A DNA stretch of 64,000 nt, taken from Cellvibrio sp. GTDB taxonomy: Bacteria; Pseudomonadota; Gammaproteobacteria; Pseudomonadales; Cellvibrionaceae. The notes under the pieces are model-generated. The model did not search any database, was not told the DNA's origin, and saw only the letters and a list, made by a program, of their open reading frames with translations. Position numbers and translations under genes: made by a program. Below, piece after piece: positions 17,649 through 26,765 of this stretch (positions within the stretch are counted from its first letter, which is position 1; every line of letters begins with the position of its first letter). Location of the stretch: assembly GCA_016712405.1 (NCBI GenBank), contig JADJRD010000014.1, forward strand, positions 558,001 through 622,000. Reading direction: 5' to 3'.

Positions 17649-18344
17649 TCATTTTGAACTAATATTTTTACGTTGATTTAATAGGTCTTTAACTTTTCGT
17701 ATATCAAATTGCTCAAACGCATGAATTAGCTCAACTGAAAAGCATTTATTTACAGAATTGTGTTGATCGATAATAGATAGGCGTTTGATTTGTTCTTCAG
17801 CTGCACTTAAATCATTGGTTAGGTTAAAAATGATGTTGTCGATTATTTGATTTGTTAGTTCTTGAGTTGGTGTTTCGATGGCATGGTGATTAGCGGTTGG
17901 TTCATCTAACCCAGTTTTGTAATTTTCGATATTTTTTAACGCTTCATTAAAGGTCGATTGAAACTTTGGAAAAAGTTGCCTCACATCTTGATGATTCTTT
18001 TCCTTGAGCAGGGCTTCTAGTTCGCCTGCTATTGCGGATAAAGCGGTTGCGCCAATTGTTGCAGCGCCACCTTTCACTGTGTGGGTAATTCGAGTGGCAA
18101 GGTCCCAATCCAGTGATTCAACAGCCTTGATAAATTGATCAAATGTAGATTGGTGTGTGCGATGAAAAATAAACAGAATATTTTGCAACAGAGTCCAGTT
18201 GTTTCCCACTCTGTATAAGGCATCCTTAAGGTTGAACCCCGGTAGTGTTTCTGGGATGCCAGTGGATTGGCCTGGTGGTTCAGGGGTCATAGCGGATCTC
18301 AGGGCTAGGTTGTGGGTGGCCATCTCTTTATATAGGTGAGGCAT
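17649..18344 (-). CDS. HPt-domain phosphotransfer protein
   Basis: This is a 231-residue protein with an HPt domain at about residues 40-140. The phospho-accepting His88 lies in THTVKGGAATIGATALSAIAGELE, matching the H..KG.A..IGA pattern. The C-terminal 90 residues are helical and of unknown function. It would relay phosphate from a hybrid kinase encoded elsewhere to the response regulator gene immediately downstream (10 bp). The two form a kinase-less phosphorelay pair, plausibly one operon. There is no membrane segment. Confidence 0.85.
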   Translation of the reverse strand: MPHLYKEMATHNLALRSAMTPEPPGQSTGIPETLPGFNLKDALYRVGNNWTLLQNILFIFHRTHQSTFDQFIKAVESLDWDLATRITHTVKGGAATIGATALSAIAGELEALLKEKNHQDVRQLFPKFQSTFNEALKNIENYKTGLDEPTANHHAIETPTQELTNQIIDNIIFNLTNDLSAAEEQIKRLSIIDQHNSVNKCFSVELIHAFEQFDIRKVKDLLNQRKNISSK

Positions 18345-18764
18345 TTATCTGTGTCAAATCAAAAGCTCTCTTGGGGGACTTGGGAGCTTGGGGGTTGGCT
18401 AGCCTCTGAATTCAGCGGCTCTGTTTTGGAGCGACGAGTGCCTGGCAGTCTAAAATCCTCAGTGGCTATAGGTTTTAAATGGTCTTTTTTACATTCATCA
18501 GAACTCTATATGCTGCTCCACTCATGCAAATTGCACCAATCTTGAGCTTGATGCACCATCTCTTTGAGCTTGTTTGGTGCTTTAGGGAATTGGGGTAGAT
18601 CTTCAATTTGCTCCATAAAAGTTCGCTCTTGCACCATCTGTGTACACAGTTAATCCTTGAGTAAAAAGACTGAAATTGATCTTGATAATAGATGGCAACC
18701 AAACTCATCGGCTAACTTATTGAAATTAATGTAAAAAAAATAATTAATTTTTTGAAAAACATTC
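18345..18764. promoter_or_regulatory. intergenic control region with NtrC-like half sites
   Basis: This stretch of about 420 bp has no convincing gene. It contains TGCACCA three times on the plus strand (18532-18538, 18552-18558, 18630-18636) and the inverse TGGTGC at 18575-18580. TGCACCA/TGGTGCA are the half sites of NtrC enhancers. Full consensus dyads with 3-bp spacing are not seen, so binding is inferred from the half-site cluster and the sigma-54 promoter downstream. Confidence 0.55.
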
Positions 18765-18780
18765 TGGCATCCCGATTGCA
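18765..18780 (+). promoter_or_regulatory. sigma-54 promoter for cobA-nirBD
   Basis: TGGCATCCCGATTGCA matches the -24/-12 consensus TGGCAC-N5-TTGCA with the invariant GG and GC separated by 10 bp. It ends about 56 bp before the cobA GTG start, leaving a short leader. Nitrogen-regulated nitrite reductase operons are often sigma-54/NtrC controlled. Confidence 0.8.
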
Positions 18781-18836
18781 AACACCTTTTTGTGATTTTA
18801 AAGATTGAAATATCAATCAGCTTTTAAGGTGCAATC

Positions 18837-19676
18837 GTGAACTATTTACAACATCCCAATATCTCTGCTCCCTTTTCAGGTCAATTGGATTCTGTAGATC
18901 GTGCGCGCGCATCCCAAATTGGCAAAGTGTTTTTAGTCGGCGCAGGCCCGGGTGATGCGGAGTTGCTCACTGTGAAAGCTCTGCGCATTATTCAATCTGC
19001 TGACATTATTTTTTATGACTATTTAGTGAGTGCAGAAATCCGTTCGCTCTTCCCAAAAACGACGCCTGCTATTTATGTTGGCAAAGCCAAAAATCAACAC
19101 AGTATTGCACAAGAAGAATTGAATCAATTATTGGTGCAACAAGCACTCTCGGGATTCACCGTTTGTCGCATTAAAGGTGGTGATCCTTTTGTGTTTGGTC
19201 GCGGTGGTGAGGAATTAATGGAGTTGCGTTCTGCGGGTGTTGAATCGGAAGTGGTTCCAGGAATTACATCTGCATCCGGCTGTGCAACTTATGCGGATAT
19301 TCCCTTAACGCATCGTGGTGTTTCGCAGGGCTGTACTTTTGTTACGGGTCATGCAGAAAAAAGTTTGGATGTGAATTGGTCTGCGCTGGCACAACTCAAT
19401 CACACCTTGGTTTTTTATATGGGTTTGACTCGCGCCGGCGACATCACTCGTGAATTATTAAATGCAGGAATGGACTCACATACACCGGTTGCCATTATCG
19501 AAAACGGTTGCCGTAAAAATCAGCGCAATATCATTACTGAGTTAAATGATTTATCCGATGCAGTGTTGCGTGAACAAGTGCAATCACCGGCGTTGATTAT
19601 TGTGGGGCAGGTTGTGAATTTAAAAGCTGAATTGGCATTGGTGATTGAGCAGCAGGCGATGAGTTTGTCGGCTTGA
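18837..19676 (+). CDS. cobA: uroporphyrinogen-III C-methyltransferase
   Basis: This 279-residue SAM-dependent enzyme makes precorrin-2, the precursor of siroheme. VFLVGAGPGDAELLTVKA (SAM loop), VCRIKGGDPFVFGRGGEE, VVPGITSASGCATYADIPLTHR and VFYMGL are signature segments. It lacks the CysG dehydrogenase/chelatase half. The GTG start has AAGG 7 bases upstream. It is followed by nirB, whose product needs siroheme, so co-transcription makes sense. The N-terminal 28 residues extend beyond the core domain. Confidence 0.95.
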   Translation: MNYLQHPNISAPFSGQLDSVDRARASQIGKVFLVGAGPGDAELLTVKALRIIQSADIIFYDYLVSAEIRSLFPKTTPAIYVGKAKNQHSIAQEELNQLLVQQALSGFTVCRIKGGDPFVFGRGGEELMELRSAGVESEVVPGITSASGCATYADIPLTHRGVSQGCTFVTGHAEKSLDVNWSALAQLNHTLVFYMGLTRAGDITRELLNAGMDSHTPVAIIENGCRKNQRNIITELNDLSDAVLREQVQSPALIIVGQVVNLKAELALVIEQQAMSLSA

Positions 19677-19678
19677 AA

Positions 19679-19809
19679 ATTTCCCCCTCTCCCTAGCCCT
19701 CTCCCACGAGGGGAGAGGGGACAGATAGTGCAAACATAAGGATTTGTTTTTTACGAAGTGTGATCAGCTCCCTCGCCCCTTGTGGGAGAGGGCGGGGGGA
19801 GAGGGGAAA
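19679..19809. repeat. family B palindromic element (CCCTCTCCC type)
   Basis: This is a 131-bp element made of two GC-rich hairpins (CCCTCTCCCACGAGGGGAGAGGG and CGCCCCTTGTGGGAGAGGGCG) with pairing outer arms (TTCCCCCTCTCCC / GGGGAGAGGGGAAA). It has a 50-bp AT-rich core. It lies between cobA and nirB inside the presumed operon. Architecture parallels family A but the sequence differs. Confidence 0.8.
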
Positions 19810-19867
19810 GATTTAAATTCGAAACAAAATTTTTCAAATCAAAAAGCGTTAAAAACGTGAGGCATAT

Positions 19868-22408
19868 ATGAAGAAGAGAGTAGTTGTTGTTGGTAACGGA
19901 ATGGTGGGACACAAATTTATCGATAATTTGGTGAACCATGCTGATGCTGATCAATATCATGTAGTGACATTTTCCGAAGAGCCGCGTCTTGCATATGATC
20001 GCGTGCAATTATCCAAATATTTTTCTGGCTCTACAGCCGAAGATCTTGCCTTAACCACCGCAGATTATTATCAATCCAAATCGGTGGAATTTATTCTAAA
20101 AGATAAAGTGGTTGATCTGGATTTTGAAAACAAAGAAGTGATTACTGCTTCTGGTCGTCGCGAATCTTACGATAAATTAATTTTAGCGACAGGTTCATTC
20201 CCCTTTGTTCCGCCGATTCCTGGCAATAAAAATGAACACTGTTTGGTGTATCGCACCATTGAAGATTTGGAGGCGATTACCGCTTCTGCGCAACAAAGCA
20301 AAATTGGTGTAGTTGTCGGTGGTGGTTTGTTAGGTTTGGAAGCGGCTGCGGCATTAAAAGCGTCAGGGTTGGAAACGCACGTTGTTGAATTTGCACCACG
20401 TTTAATGGCAGTACAATTAGATGAGGGTGGCGGAAAATTATTGCGTCGCAAAATTGAAGCGCTGGGTGTAAAAGTTCATACACAAAAAGGTACCAACGAA
20501 ATTGTTGCGGGTACTGAAGCGCGTTACCGCATGAATTTTGCCGATGGTAGTCATCTTGAAACCGATATGATTTTGTTCTCTGCTGGTATTCGACCACAAG
20601 ATGAATTGGCGAGAAAGTGTGGCATAACCGTTGGTGAGCGAGGTGGTATTACGGTTGATAACAATTGCCAAACATCCGTGAAAGATGTTTATGCAATTGG
20701 TGAGTGTGCGCTTTGGAATAATCGTATTTATGGATTAGTCGCGCCAGGTTATCAAATGGCGAAGGTTGCTGTTTCTGCGATCACGGGTGGAAGTGAACAA
20801 TTTACCGGCGCAGACATGAGCACCAAATTAAAATTATTGGGTGTAGATGTGGCGTCAATTGGTGATGCGCATGGCAATACACCTGGCTCATTAAGTTACA
20901 CCTATAGCAACGATGTTGATGAAGTTTACAAGCGCATCATAGTGTCTGCCGACAATAAAAAATTGTTGGGCGCTGTAATGGTAGGTGATGTTGAAGCTTA
21001 CGGCACATTGCAACAAATGTGCGTGAATGGAATGGATTTACCAGAAGATCCTAACGGATTAATTCTGCCCAATGTTGAAGGTGGTGGTGTTGGTTTGGGC
21101 GTTGATGCATTGCCTGAAACAGCGATGATTTGTTCTTGTTACGACGTGAGCAAAGGTGCAATTTGTTGTGCAGTGCAAGATGGCGCTCGTACAATGGGCG
21201 ATATCAAAGCTGTCACTAAAGCATCAACCGGTTGTGGTGGTTGTACCGTACTTGCAAAACAAGTTATGGATTCCGAATTGAAAAAATTGGGCGTGGAAGT
21301 CAGCAATCATATTTGCGAACATTTCCCGCATTCGCGTAAAGAATTAGCCGATATTGTTCGTGTAAAACAAATCAAAACTTTTGATGCTTTGTTAGATCAG
21401 CACGGTAAAGGATTAGGCTGTGACATTTGTAAACCTGCGGTGGGTTCAATTCTCGCTTCTTTCTGGAATGAATATGTTCTCGATAAAAAACATATTGGTT
21501 TGCAAGACACCAACGATATTTTCCTCGGCAATATGCAAAAAGATGGCACTTATTCCATTGTGCCACGTGTTGCTGGCGGTGAAATTACTCCCGAGAAATT
21601 AATCGCATTGGGGCAAATTGCGAAAGAATACAAGCTTTACACTAAAGTGACTGGTGGTCAGCGTATCGATTTGTTCGGTGCACAATTGCATCAATTGCCC
21701 GAAATTTGGAAATTATTAGTCGATGCTGGATTTGAAACAGGTCACGCCTATGGAAAATCATTGCGCACCGTAAAATCTTGCGTAGGTTCAACTTGGTGTC
21801 GTTATGGTGTGCTGGATTCTGTTGGCATGGCGATCACTTTAGAAAATCGTTACAAAGGTGTACGTGCTCCGCACAAAATTAAATTCGGCGTTTCAGGTTG
21901 TACACGTGAATGTGCCGAAGCTCAATCAAAAGATTTCGGTGTAATCGCCACTGAAACGGGTTGGAGTTTATATGTGTGTGGTAACGGCGGTATGCGCCCA
22001 CGCCATGCTGATTTATTTGCAACGGGTTTGGATGATGCTCAATTAATTGCTTATATTGATCGAGTAATGATGTTCTATATCCGCACCGGTGATCGTTTGC
22101 AACGCACATCAGTGTGGTTAGAAAATATGGAAGGCGGTTTGGCTTATCTGAAAAAAGTGGTGATTGAAGACAAGTTAGGCATTTGCGCTGAATTGGAAGA
22201 GCAGATGAAATATAACATCAGCCAATACCAATGCGAATGGAAAACCACAGTGGAAAATCCAGAGTTGCACAAACGCTTCAAGCACTTCATAAATTCGAAT
22301 GATCGCGATGAGAATTTAGCTTATGTGGTTGAGCGCGAGCAAATTCGCCCAGCCACAGCCTTAGAAAGAAATAATTCGGGGATTCAGTTTGTAGAGTTGG
22401 TGGATTAA
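19868..22408 (+). CDS. nirB: NAD(P)H-dependent nitrite reductase large subunit
   Basis: This is an 846-residue cytoplasmic enzyme reducing nitrite to ammonium. Domain order: an FAD/NAD(P)H pyridine-nucleotide oxidoreductase (about 1-400; VVVGNGMVGHKF, IGVVVGGGLLGLEAA, YAIGECA), a BFD-like [2Fe-2S] domain (about 420-480; MICSCYDVSKG, STGCGGC), and the ferredoxin-like plus siroheme/4Fe-4S sulfite/nitrite reductase domain. The cluster cysteines are in SCVGSTWCRYG and SGCTRECAEAQ. Length matches assimilatory NirB. A half palindromic element separates it from nirD. Confidence 0.97.
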   Translation: MKKRVVVVGNGMVGHKFIDNLVNHADADQYHVVTFSEEPRLAYDRVQLSKYFSGSTAEDLALTTADYYQSKSVEFILKDKVVDLDFENKEVITASGRRESYDKLILATGSFPFVPPIPGNKNEHCLVYRTIEDLEAITASAQQSKIGVVVGGGLLGLEAAAALKASGLETHVVEFAPRLMAVQLDEGGGKLLRRKIEALGVKVHTQKGTNEIVAGTEARYRMNFADGSHLETDMILFSAGIRPQDELARKCGITVGERGGITVDNNCQTSVKDVYAIGECALWNNRIYGLVAPGYQMAKVAVSAITGGSEQFTGADMSTKLKLLGVDVASIGDAHGNTPGSLSYTYSNDVDEVYKRIIVSADNKKLLGAVMVGDVEAYGTLQQMCVNGMDLPEDPNGLILPNVEGGGVGLGVDALPETAMICSCYDVSKGAICCAVQDGARTMGDIKAVTKASTGCGGCTVLAKQVMDSELKKLGVEVSNHICEHFPHSRKELADIVRVKQIKTFDALLDQHGKGLGCDICKPAVGSILASFWNEYVLDKKHIGLQDTNDIFLGNMQKDGTYSIVPRVAGGEITPEKLIALGQIAKEYKLYTKVTGGQRIDLFGAQLHQLPEIWKLLVDAGFETGHAYGKSLRTVKSCVGSTWCRYGVLDSVGMAITLENRYKGVRAPHKIKFGVSGCTRECAEAQSKDFGVIATETGWSLYVCGNGGMRPRHADLFATGLDDAQLIAYIDRVMMFYIRTGDRLQRTSVWLENMEGGLAYLKKVVIEDKLGICAELEEQMKYNISQYQCEWKTTVENPELHKRFKHFINSNDRDENLAYVVEREQIRPATALERNNSGIQFVELVD

Positions 22409-22409
22409 A

Positions 22410-22460
22410 TCACCCCCTCTTAATCTCCCCCTTGCCAAGGGGAGGGTTAGGGTGGGGTGA
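22410..22460. repeat. family A palindromic element (half copy)
   Basis: One hairpin unit with ends TCACCCC/GGGGTGA around CCTTGCCAAGG. It begins 2 bp after the nirB stop and ends 30 bp before nirD, so it will form a strong hairpin within nirBD mRNA. Confidence 0.8.
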
Positions 22461-22489
22461 AATTTCTAAAATTTATGCGAGAAAAAATC

Positions 22490-22822
22490 ATGAGCGAAAC
22501 AAAGTGGGTAGGTGTCTGTTTTGAAGAAGACTTATTTGAAGACACAGGCGTATGCGCCAAAGTAAACGATAAACAAGTTGCGATTTTTAAATCGCGTCGA
22601 TTGGGGCAAGTATTTGCAATTTCCAATTACGATCCCGTTGGCGAAGCCAATGTATTGTCGCGTGGCATTTTAGGATCAATCGGTGATGCGGTAGTGGTGG
22701 CTTCACCTTTATACAAAGAACATTTTAATCTGGCGACAGGTGAGTGCTTGGAAAAGCCGGAATACAAAGTTGATGTATTTCCAGTTCGTATTGAGCAGGG
22801 GCAGGTGCAAGTACAGATCTAA
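22490..22822 (+). CDS. nirD: nitrite reductase small subunit NirD
   Basis: This is a 110-residue Rieske-fold accessory subunit of NirB. It has the NirD pattern (KWVGVCFEEDLFEDTGVCAKV, QVAIFK, VFAISNYDPVGEANVLSRGILGSIGD, FNLATGECLEKPEYKV) and, like other NirD proteins, lacks the Rieske cluster ligands. The ATG at 22490 fits the family start; upstream in-frame ATGs at 22475 and 22457 would add extra residues overlapping the repeat. A terminator follows at 22908. Confidence 0.93.
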   Translation: MSETKWVGVCFEEDLFEDTGVCAKVNDKQVAIFKSRRLGQVFAISNYDPVGEANVLSRGILGSIGDAVVVASPLYKEHFNLATGECLEKPEYKVDVFPVRIEQGQVQVQI

Positions 22823-22907
22823 ATATTTTCAAAAACGCATAGCTGTTTTGCGTTAAGTGTTATGTTTTCTCTCCATCTTCTTCGACTGCTTCATGAGTCG
22901 ACTTTAT

Positions 22908-22936
22908 GGGCAAACTTAGGTTTGCCCTTTTTTTTA
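22908..22936. terminator. rho-independent terminator after nirD
   Basis: GGGCAAAC-TTAG-GTTTGCCC (8-bp perfect stem, 4-base loop) followed by nine T residues. It terminates cobA-nirBD and lies next to the stop of the convergent gene at 22934. Confidence 0.9.
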
Positions 22937-23323
22937 CTTTTTAATCAAATCAACAATCGTATCTGTCGAAGCATTGTCATCGGTTTTTATTGTCCCTTTA
23001 AAACCTTTATCGGTTTTTGCAAAGCTCCCGGTTGCATTTGATGTGCAATCACCAAAAGGACAAAAATAAGTCCCGCTGAAATTAAACCCGTCCTCAGTAA
23101 TATTGATCAAACCTTTAATGCGTTGCGAACCTGCGGTTTTCTCCAGCTGAACACCTTCGGTAGTTTCGCTGATCACGCAGGGAAATGGGTTGTAGGTATA
23201 ACCGTCTTGGGTGAAAGTGCAAGCGTATTTTCCAATAAGATCGCTAGCCTCCAGTTTTTCATCTGCAAAAAGAGTGTTGGAAAATAATAAGGATGTAGTG
23301 AATAAAAAATAAGCATATTTCAT
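22934..23323 (-). CDS. small exported protein of unknown function
   Basis: This 129-residue protein has a signal peptide (YFLFTTSLLFSNTLFA, cleavage before DEKL). The mature part is small, beta-rich and carries four Cys (CTF, PCV, CPFGDC), likely forming disulphides in the periplasm. Its shape (GKYACTF..DGY, GSFAKTDKGFKGTI) suggests a small beta-sandwich or lipocalin-like fold; no family is recognised. Confidence 0.7.
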   Translation of the reverse strand: MKYAYFLFTTSLLFSNTLFADEKLEASDLIGKYACTFTQDGYTYNPFPCVISETTEGVQLEKTAGSQRIKGLINITEDGFNFSGTYFCPFGDCTSNATGSFAKTDKGFKGTIKTDDNASTDTIVDLIKK

Positions 23324-23376
23324 TGGGTTGATTTCCTTAATTGGTAAGTGAATGTGGATTCTTTATTGCAGTCGAA

Positions 23377-24534
23377 TCATTTTATATGCACCGCAAAATG
23401 ATCCTGCAATTCCATTGCGGCGACTATAATGTGATACAAGCTGCTTGCGGGTGCAGTATCTACAACAATTTCATCATTGATGCCGCGTTGGTCGACATAA
23501 GAACCTGGAGTCGGTGCGCAGAGATAATAAGTAAATAAATCATCAACTGCTTTGACGGCAATATTCTCTGCAGCTGGATGGCCGTTGCGAATTTGCACCA
23601 AGCTAGCTTTGATTAACTCAGTGATGCCCCAGCAGCGTTTGTTGCCATCGATAATGTCGCCTGAGGGTGTAATGGCATCAAATAATAAACCTGATTTATC
23701 CACGCCTTTAGCCAAACCATTGTTGTAAAGCGCATCGGTGTAATGTTTGACGGGGCGACCCGTCAGGCGACTGTACCAATCCACTAACCACACCCACTCC
23801 ATCATGTGGCCGGGTTCTACTTGCTGGCCTTTTATTCCTTCAAGTAATGTCCAGTCATCATTAAAAAATTCAAATAGCACTTGTTGTTTTTCATCAAAAA
23901 AATGGGCTTGAAATAAACCAAACATTTCTGAAGCTCGCGCTAAAAATGCAGCGTCGCCACTGGCTTCGTAGAGTGCCATAAAGGCTTCAAATAAATGCAT
24001 GTGCGGATTTTGTCGACGACAGTTGTAAGCATAATCGCCTTCAATCCAGCCACCATTGGCGGTGCCGAATTGCTTATCGAGATGTGCAATAATTTTTTTG
24101 GCTTCAAGAATGTAATCATTGTCTTTTGAAATGCGATAACACCAACCTAGCGCTAGCAAATGAAAGGCATGATCGTAGAGATCCTGCTTGTGATCGACAA
24201 TTTTCCAGTTGGCATCCCATAGGTGACTGAAACCTGCAGTTGCCGTGGGATGATGAGCTTCAGTTCTGATGAAGTTCATCATCGCCAGTGCTATATCTTT
24301 GCCCTGAGTACACCAGCCGCGTTCATAGGCTGCGGCATAGAAAAATATTTGGCGTGATTGAACTCTTACTCGAGTGCTGGCTGAGAAATCGACTTCACCA
24401 CTGGCCAACAAACGTTCGTAGTTGGCTTTGTTGTTTGGGTTAATGCCTTTTGTAATCCAAAGTGGAAGGGCTTGATGTTGAATCCAGTCTTGCAAGCGAT
24501 TAGCAGCAGTGTGTAGATTTTGATTCATTCTCAT
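23377..24534 (-). CDS. AGE-family sugar epimerase/isomerase
   Basis: This is a 385-residue (alpha/alpha)6-barrel protein of the N-acylglucosamine 2-epimerase superfamily. Conserved segments include STRVRVQSRQIFFYA, LYDHAFHLLAL, RQNPHMHLFEAFMALYE and EPGHMMEWVWLVDWY (catalytic His), and the C-terminal PASSLYHI. Members include mannose isomerase/YihS, cellobiose 2-epimerase and GlcNAc 2-epimerase. The RQNPHMH motif leans toward the mannose isomerase-like branch, which would fit use of plant mannan sugars; the exact substrate is inference. It is transcribed alone. Confidence 0.87.
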   Translation of the reverse strand: MRMNQNLHTAANRLQDWIQHQALPLWITKGINPNNKANYERLLASGEVDFSASTRVRVQSRQIFFYAAAYERGWCTQGKDIALAMMNFIRTEAHHPTATAGFSHLWDANWKIVDHKQDLYDHAFHLLALGWCYRISKDNDYILEAKKIIAHLDKQFGTANGGWIEGDYAYNCRRQNPHMHLFEAFMALYEASGDAAFLARASEMFGLFQAHFFDEKQQVLFEFFNDDWTLLEGIKGQQVEPGHMMEWVWLVDWYSRLTGRPVKHYTDALYNNGLAKGVDKSGLLFDAITPSGDIIDGNKRCWGITELIKASLVQIRNGHPAAENIAVKAVDDLFTYYLCAPTPGSYVDQRGINDEIVVDTAPASSLYHIIVAAMELQDHFAVHIK

Positions 24535-24600
24535 TCCTAATATTTTCTCGAGGCGGATTGTTTGCGGGAGCGAAATAACCTGCGCAATAAATTCAGTGAT

Positions 24601-25071
24601 CTATTGTTGATTTTCTGCAGATTTTACCGATTTCGCCCCCAACAATATGGCGATAAAAATCACTGCAAAAGAAGCAATTTCATACCAAATGGGGTAATTA
24701 ACTTTATCTGAACCCAGAAAGCTGTAAATCAACCAGTAAATTACCAGTGTAATGCCTGCTACAATCAAACCGAATTTCAATTCTTGTTGTGGAGCATATC
24801 GGCCTGTGATTTTTCCTGCATAGAATAAACAGGCAGATGTCACTAGTAAATCGATGAACAAAAACACAGCGTTGCGTGCCATAAAATCTTCAGTGATATA
24901 TTCGACACCTTGTGTAATCGCAATAATGATTCCAAACACAATGCCTTCCACAAAACTGACAATTAAGGTCAGTACAATTGAGACCAGTAAGCCATAAGCT
25001 ATGGCATTGATGGGTTTCAATTGGCGCTGAGGTTTTTGAGTATTGGCGTCGGGTGTTTTGTAAATATCCAT
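24601..25071 (-). CDS. four-helix membrane protein of unknown function
   Basis: This is a 156-residue protein with a soluble N-terminal 20 residues, then four transmembrane segments (about 22-52, 68-86, 98-118 and 130-150). No family motif recognised. It lies 33 bp downstream of another membrane-anchored gene in the same orientation; they may be co-transcribed. Confidence 0.7.
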   Translation of the reverse strand: MDIYKTPDANTQKPQRQLKPINAIAYGLLVSIVLTLIVSFVEGIVFGIIIAITQGVEYITEDFMARNAVFLFIDLLVTSACLFYAGKITGRYAPQQELKFGLIVAGITLVIYWLIYSFLGSDKVNYPIWYEIASFAVIFIAILLGAKSVKSAENQQ

Positions 25072-25104
25072 AAACTATTTTCTCGTTTTTTGTGTGCGAA
25101 CTAC

Positions 25105-25581
25105 TTAGATTTTTTTGGCGGCTTGCCGTTGCCCGTAAGAGAAAAATACCTTGTAACTGAATTGCGATGGCAATTTATTGGTTGATACTGGACAGGTGGA
25201 CGAAAAATAATAGGTTCCTTTGGGATTGATGTCTTCAATTTGAGATGAATCGCACCGGCCCATTTCTATATCTTCTACATAATAAATGACATCGAGGTGA
25301 ACTCCTTGCCATAGAGCGCTCGAATTATTTTGTATGCGTCCAGTGATGGTGAGTGATTCAGTATTGGGTTCGGTTTGAATGGAATGTAATTGCAAATCTT
25401 TGCTCATTTCTTCATGGGAATCAGTGTAATCAAAATCTTCTTCGGGTGGTTCGCTATAGAAGTGTCTATCCTCAAATAACTCCCAGAGTTTGATACTTAG
25501 CATGACGCAAAGGAAAAAAATCATCAGAGTTATAAAAGTGAATAGAGCGTGTTCCAGTAAACGTTTGAAGAAAGGTTTCAT
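25105..25581 (-). CDS. membrane-anchored protein with FxLYD-like domain
   Basis: This 158-residue protein has one N-terminal transmembrane helix (FTFITLMIFFLCVMLSIKL) and an acidic linker. A periplasmic beta domain (about 65-150) follows; ITGRIQNNSSALWQGVHLDVIYYVEDIEMGRC resembles FxLYD/DUF3426-type beta-sandwiches that contain paired Cys. Function unknown. It precedes the four-helix protein gene by 33 bp. Confidence 0.7.
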   Translation of the reverse strand: MKPFFKRLLEHALFTFITLMIFFLCVMLSIKLWELFEDRHFYSEPPEEDFDYTDSHEEMSKDLQLHSIQTEPNTESLTITGRIQNNSSALWQGVHLDVIYYVEDIEMGRCDSSQIEDINPKGTYYFSSTCPVSTNKLPSQFSYKVFFSYGQRQAAKKI

Positions 25582-25658
25582 AGTGGGTTCTCTATATAAT
25601 TTTAGTTAATGCAGCGGTGCATTTGATTACAGTAAGTGGTGTTATGCGAACAGGTTTG

Positions 25659-26657
25659 TTAGCTAAAAAACCTATCTTTAAGTGCTGCATATTCTTCCGC
25701 TTTTAATCTTGGTCCAAATTGCGATACCACTTTTGCCGCAGAAAGATTGGCAAATTTGGCCGCGACTTCGAAATTATATTGTTGGCTAAGTGCGTATAAA
25801 AATGCACCGGCGAACATATCACCAGCGCCGTTAGTATCTACGGCTTTTACGGAGGTTCCGGCAACTTGAAATTGATTGTTTCCATCAAATACCAATGCCC
25901 CCTCGCCGCCACAAGTAATAGCGAATTGCTTGCAATATTTTTTCAGCGCGGTGCAAGCATCTAACAAATTGTGAGTTTGCGTAAAGCCGAGAGCTTCATC
26001 GCGGTTACAAAAAATTAAATCAACACCATCGCCGATCATTTCCAATAAGCCATCGCGAAAAAATTGCACCATGGCCGGGTCAGATAAACTCAGCGCCGTT
26101 TTGGTGTTATTGGCTTTGGCAATTCGCGCCAATTCGATAGCGGCGGATTTTCCAGTGGGTGAGGTGACAAGATAACCTTCTATATAAACGTATTCGGAAT
26201 CGGCAATGGCTTGCGGATCCAATTCGGCGGTGGATATGGTTTCGCTGATGCCTAAAAAAGTATTCATAGTGCGTTCGGCATCGGGTGTAATCATCACCAG
26301 GCATTTACCGGTGATGCCTTCTGGTGGCTGTATATGTTTGGGTGTAATCACGCCAGCATTTTGTAAATCCTGTAGATAGAATTTTCCATTCTCGTCATTG
26401 GCGACTTTGCAGGAATAAACACTTTTGCAGCCAAAATAGCTGGCGGCGATGATGCTATTTGCCGCTGAACCACCGCTGGCTCGGTGTGAAGCAACCAAAT
26501 GATCTTGCAGGTAATCGATTAATTGATTTTGTCGTTTTTCATCAACCAATGTCATTACACCTTTGGCGACGGCCATTTGAATCAGGTCGGTATCATTCAG
26601 TGTAATTTCTGTGTCGACCAAGGCTGCGCCTATGCCATAGAGATGATATTGCTTCAT
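25659..26657 (-). CDS. adenosine kinase (PfkB family)
   Basis: This is a 332-residue ribokinase-fold sugar kinase. The N-terminal GIGAALVDTE, the substrate-lid region ASGGSAANSIIAASYFG and the catalytic motif DTNGAGDMFAGAFLYAL (Asp base and anion hole) are clear. The overall pattern matches bacterial proteins annotated as adenosine kinase, which salvage adenosine to AMP. Specificity within the PfkB family is difficult to prove from sequence. It is divergent from mrcB with a 108-bp shared promoter region. Confidence 0.88.
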   Translation of the reverse strand: MKQYHLYGIGAALVDTEITLNDTDLIQMAVAKGVMTLVDEKRQNQLIDYLQDHLVASHRASGGSAANSIIAASYFGCKSVYSCKVANDENGKFYLQDLQNAGVITPKHIQPPEGITGKCLVMITPDAERTMNTFLGISETISTAELDPQAIADSEYVYIEGYLVTSPTGKSAAIELARIAKANNTKTALSLSDPAMVQFFRDGLLEMIGDGVDLIFCNRDEALGFTQTHNLLDACTALKKYCKQFAITCGGEGALVFDGNNQFQVAGTSVKAVDTNGAGDMFAGAFLYALSQQYNFEVAAKFANLSAAKVVSQFGPRLKAEEYAALKDRFFS

Positions 26658-26765
26658 AAAAAATCCTTAAAACCGGGAACTTGTTGAATAGGAAAAAACA
26701 GGCTGGCAGTTTACACTGCCGCACTCGCCAGAGTAATAGCCAAAATTGATTCCAAGAGTAGTGAC

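Noticed and set aside
18336..18545. Open frame upstream of the nirBD region
   Set aside because: No ribosome-binding site, odd composition, and it lies in a region rich in regulatory half sites.
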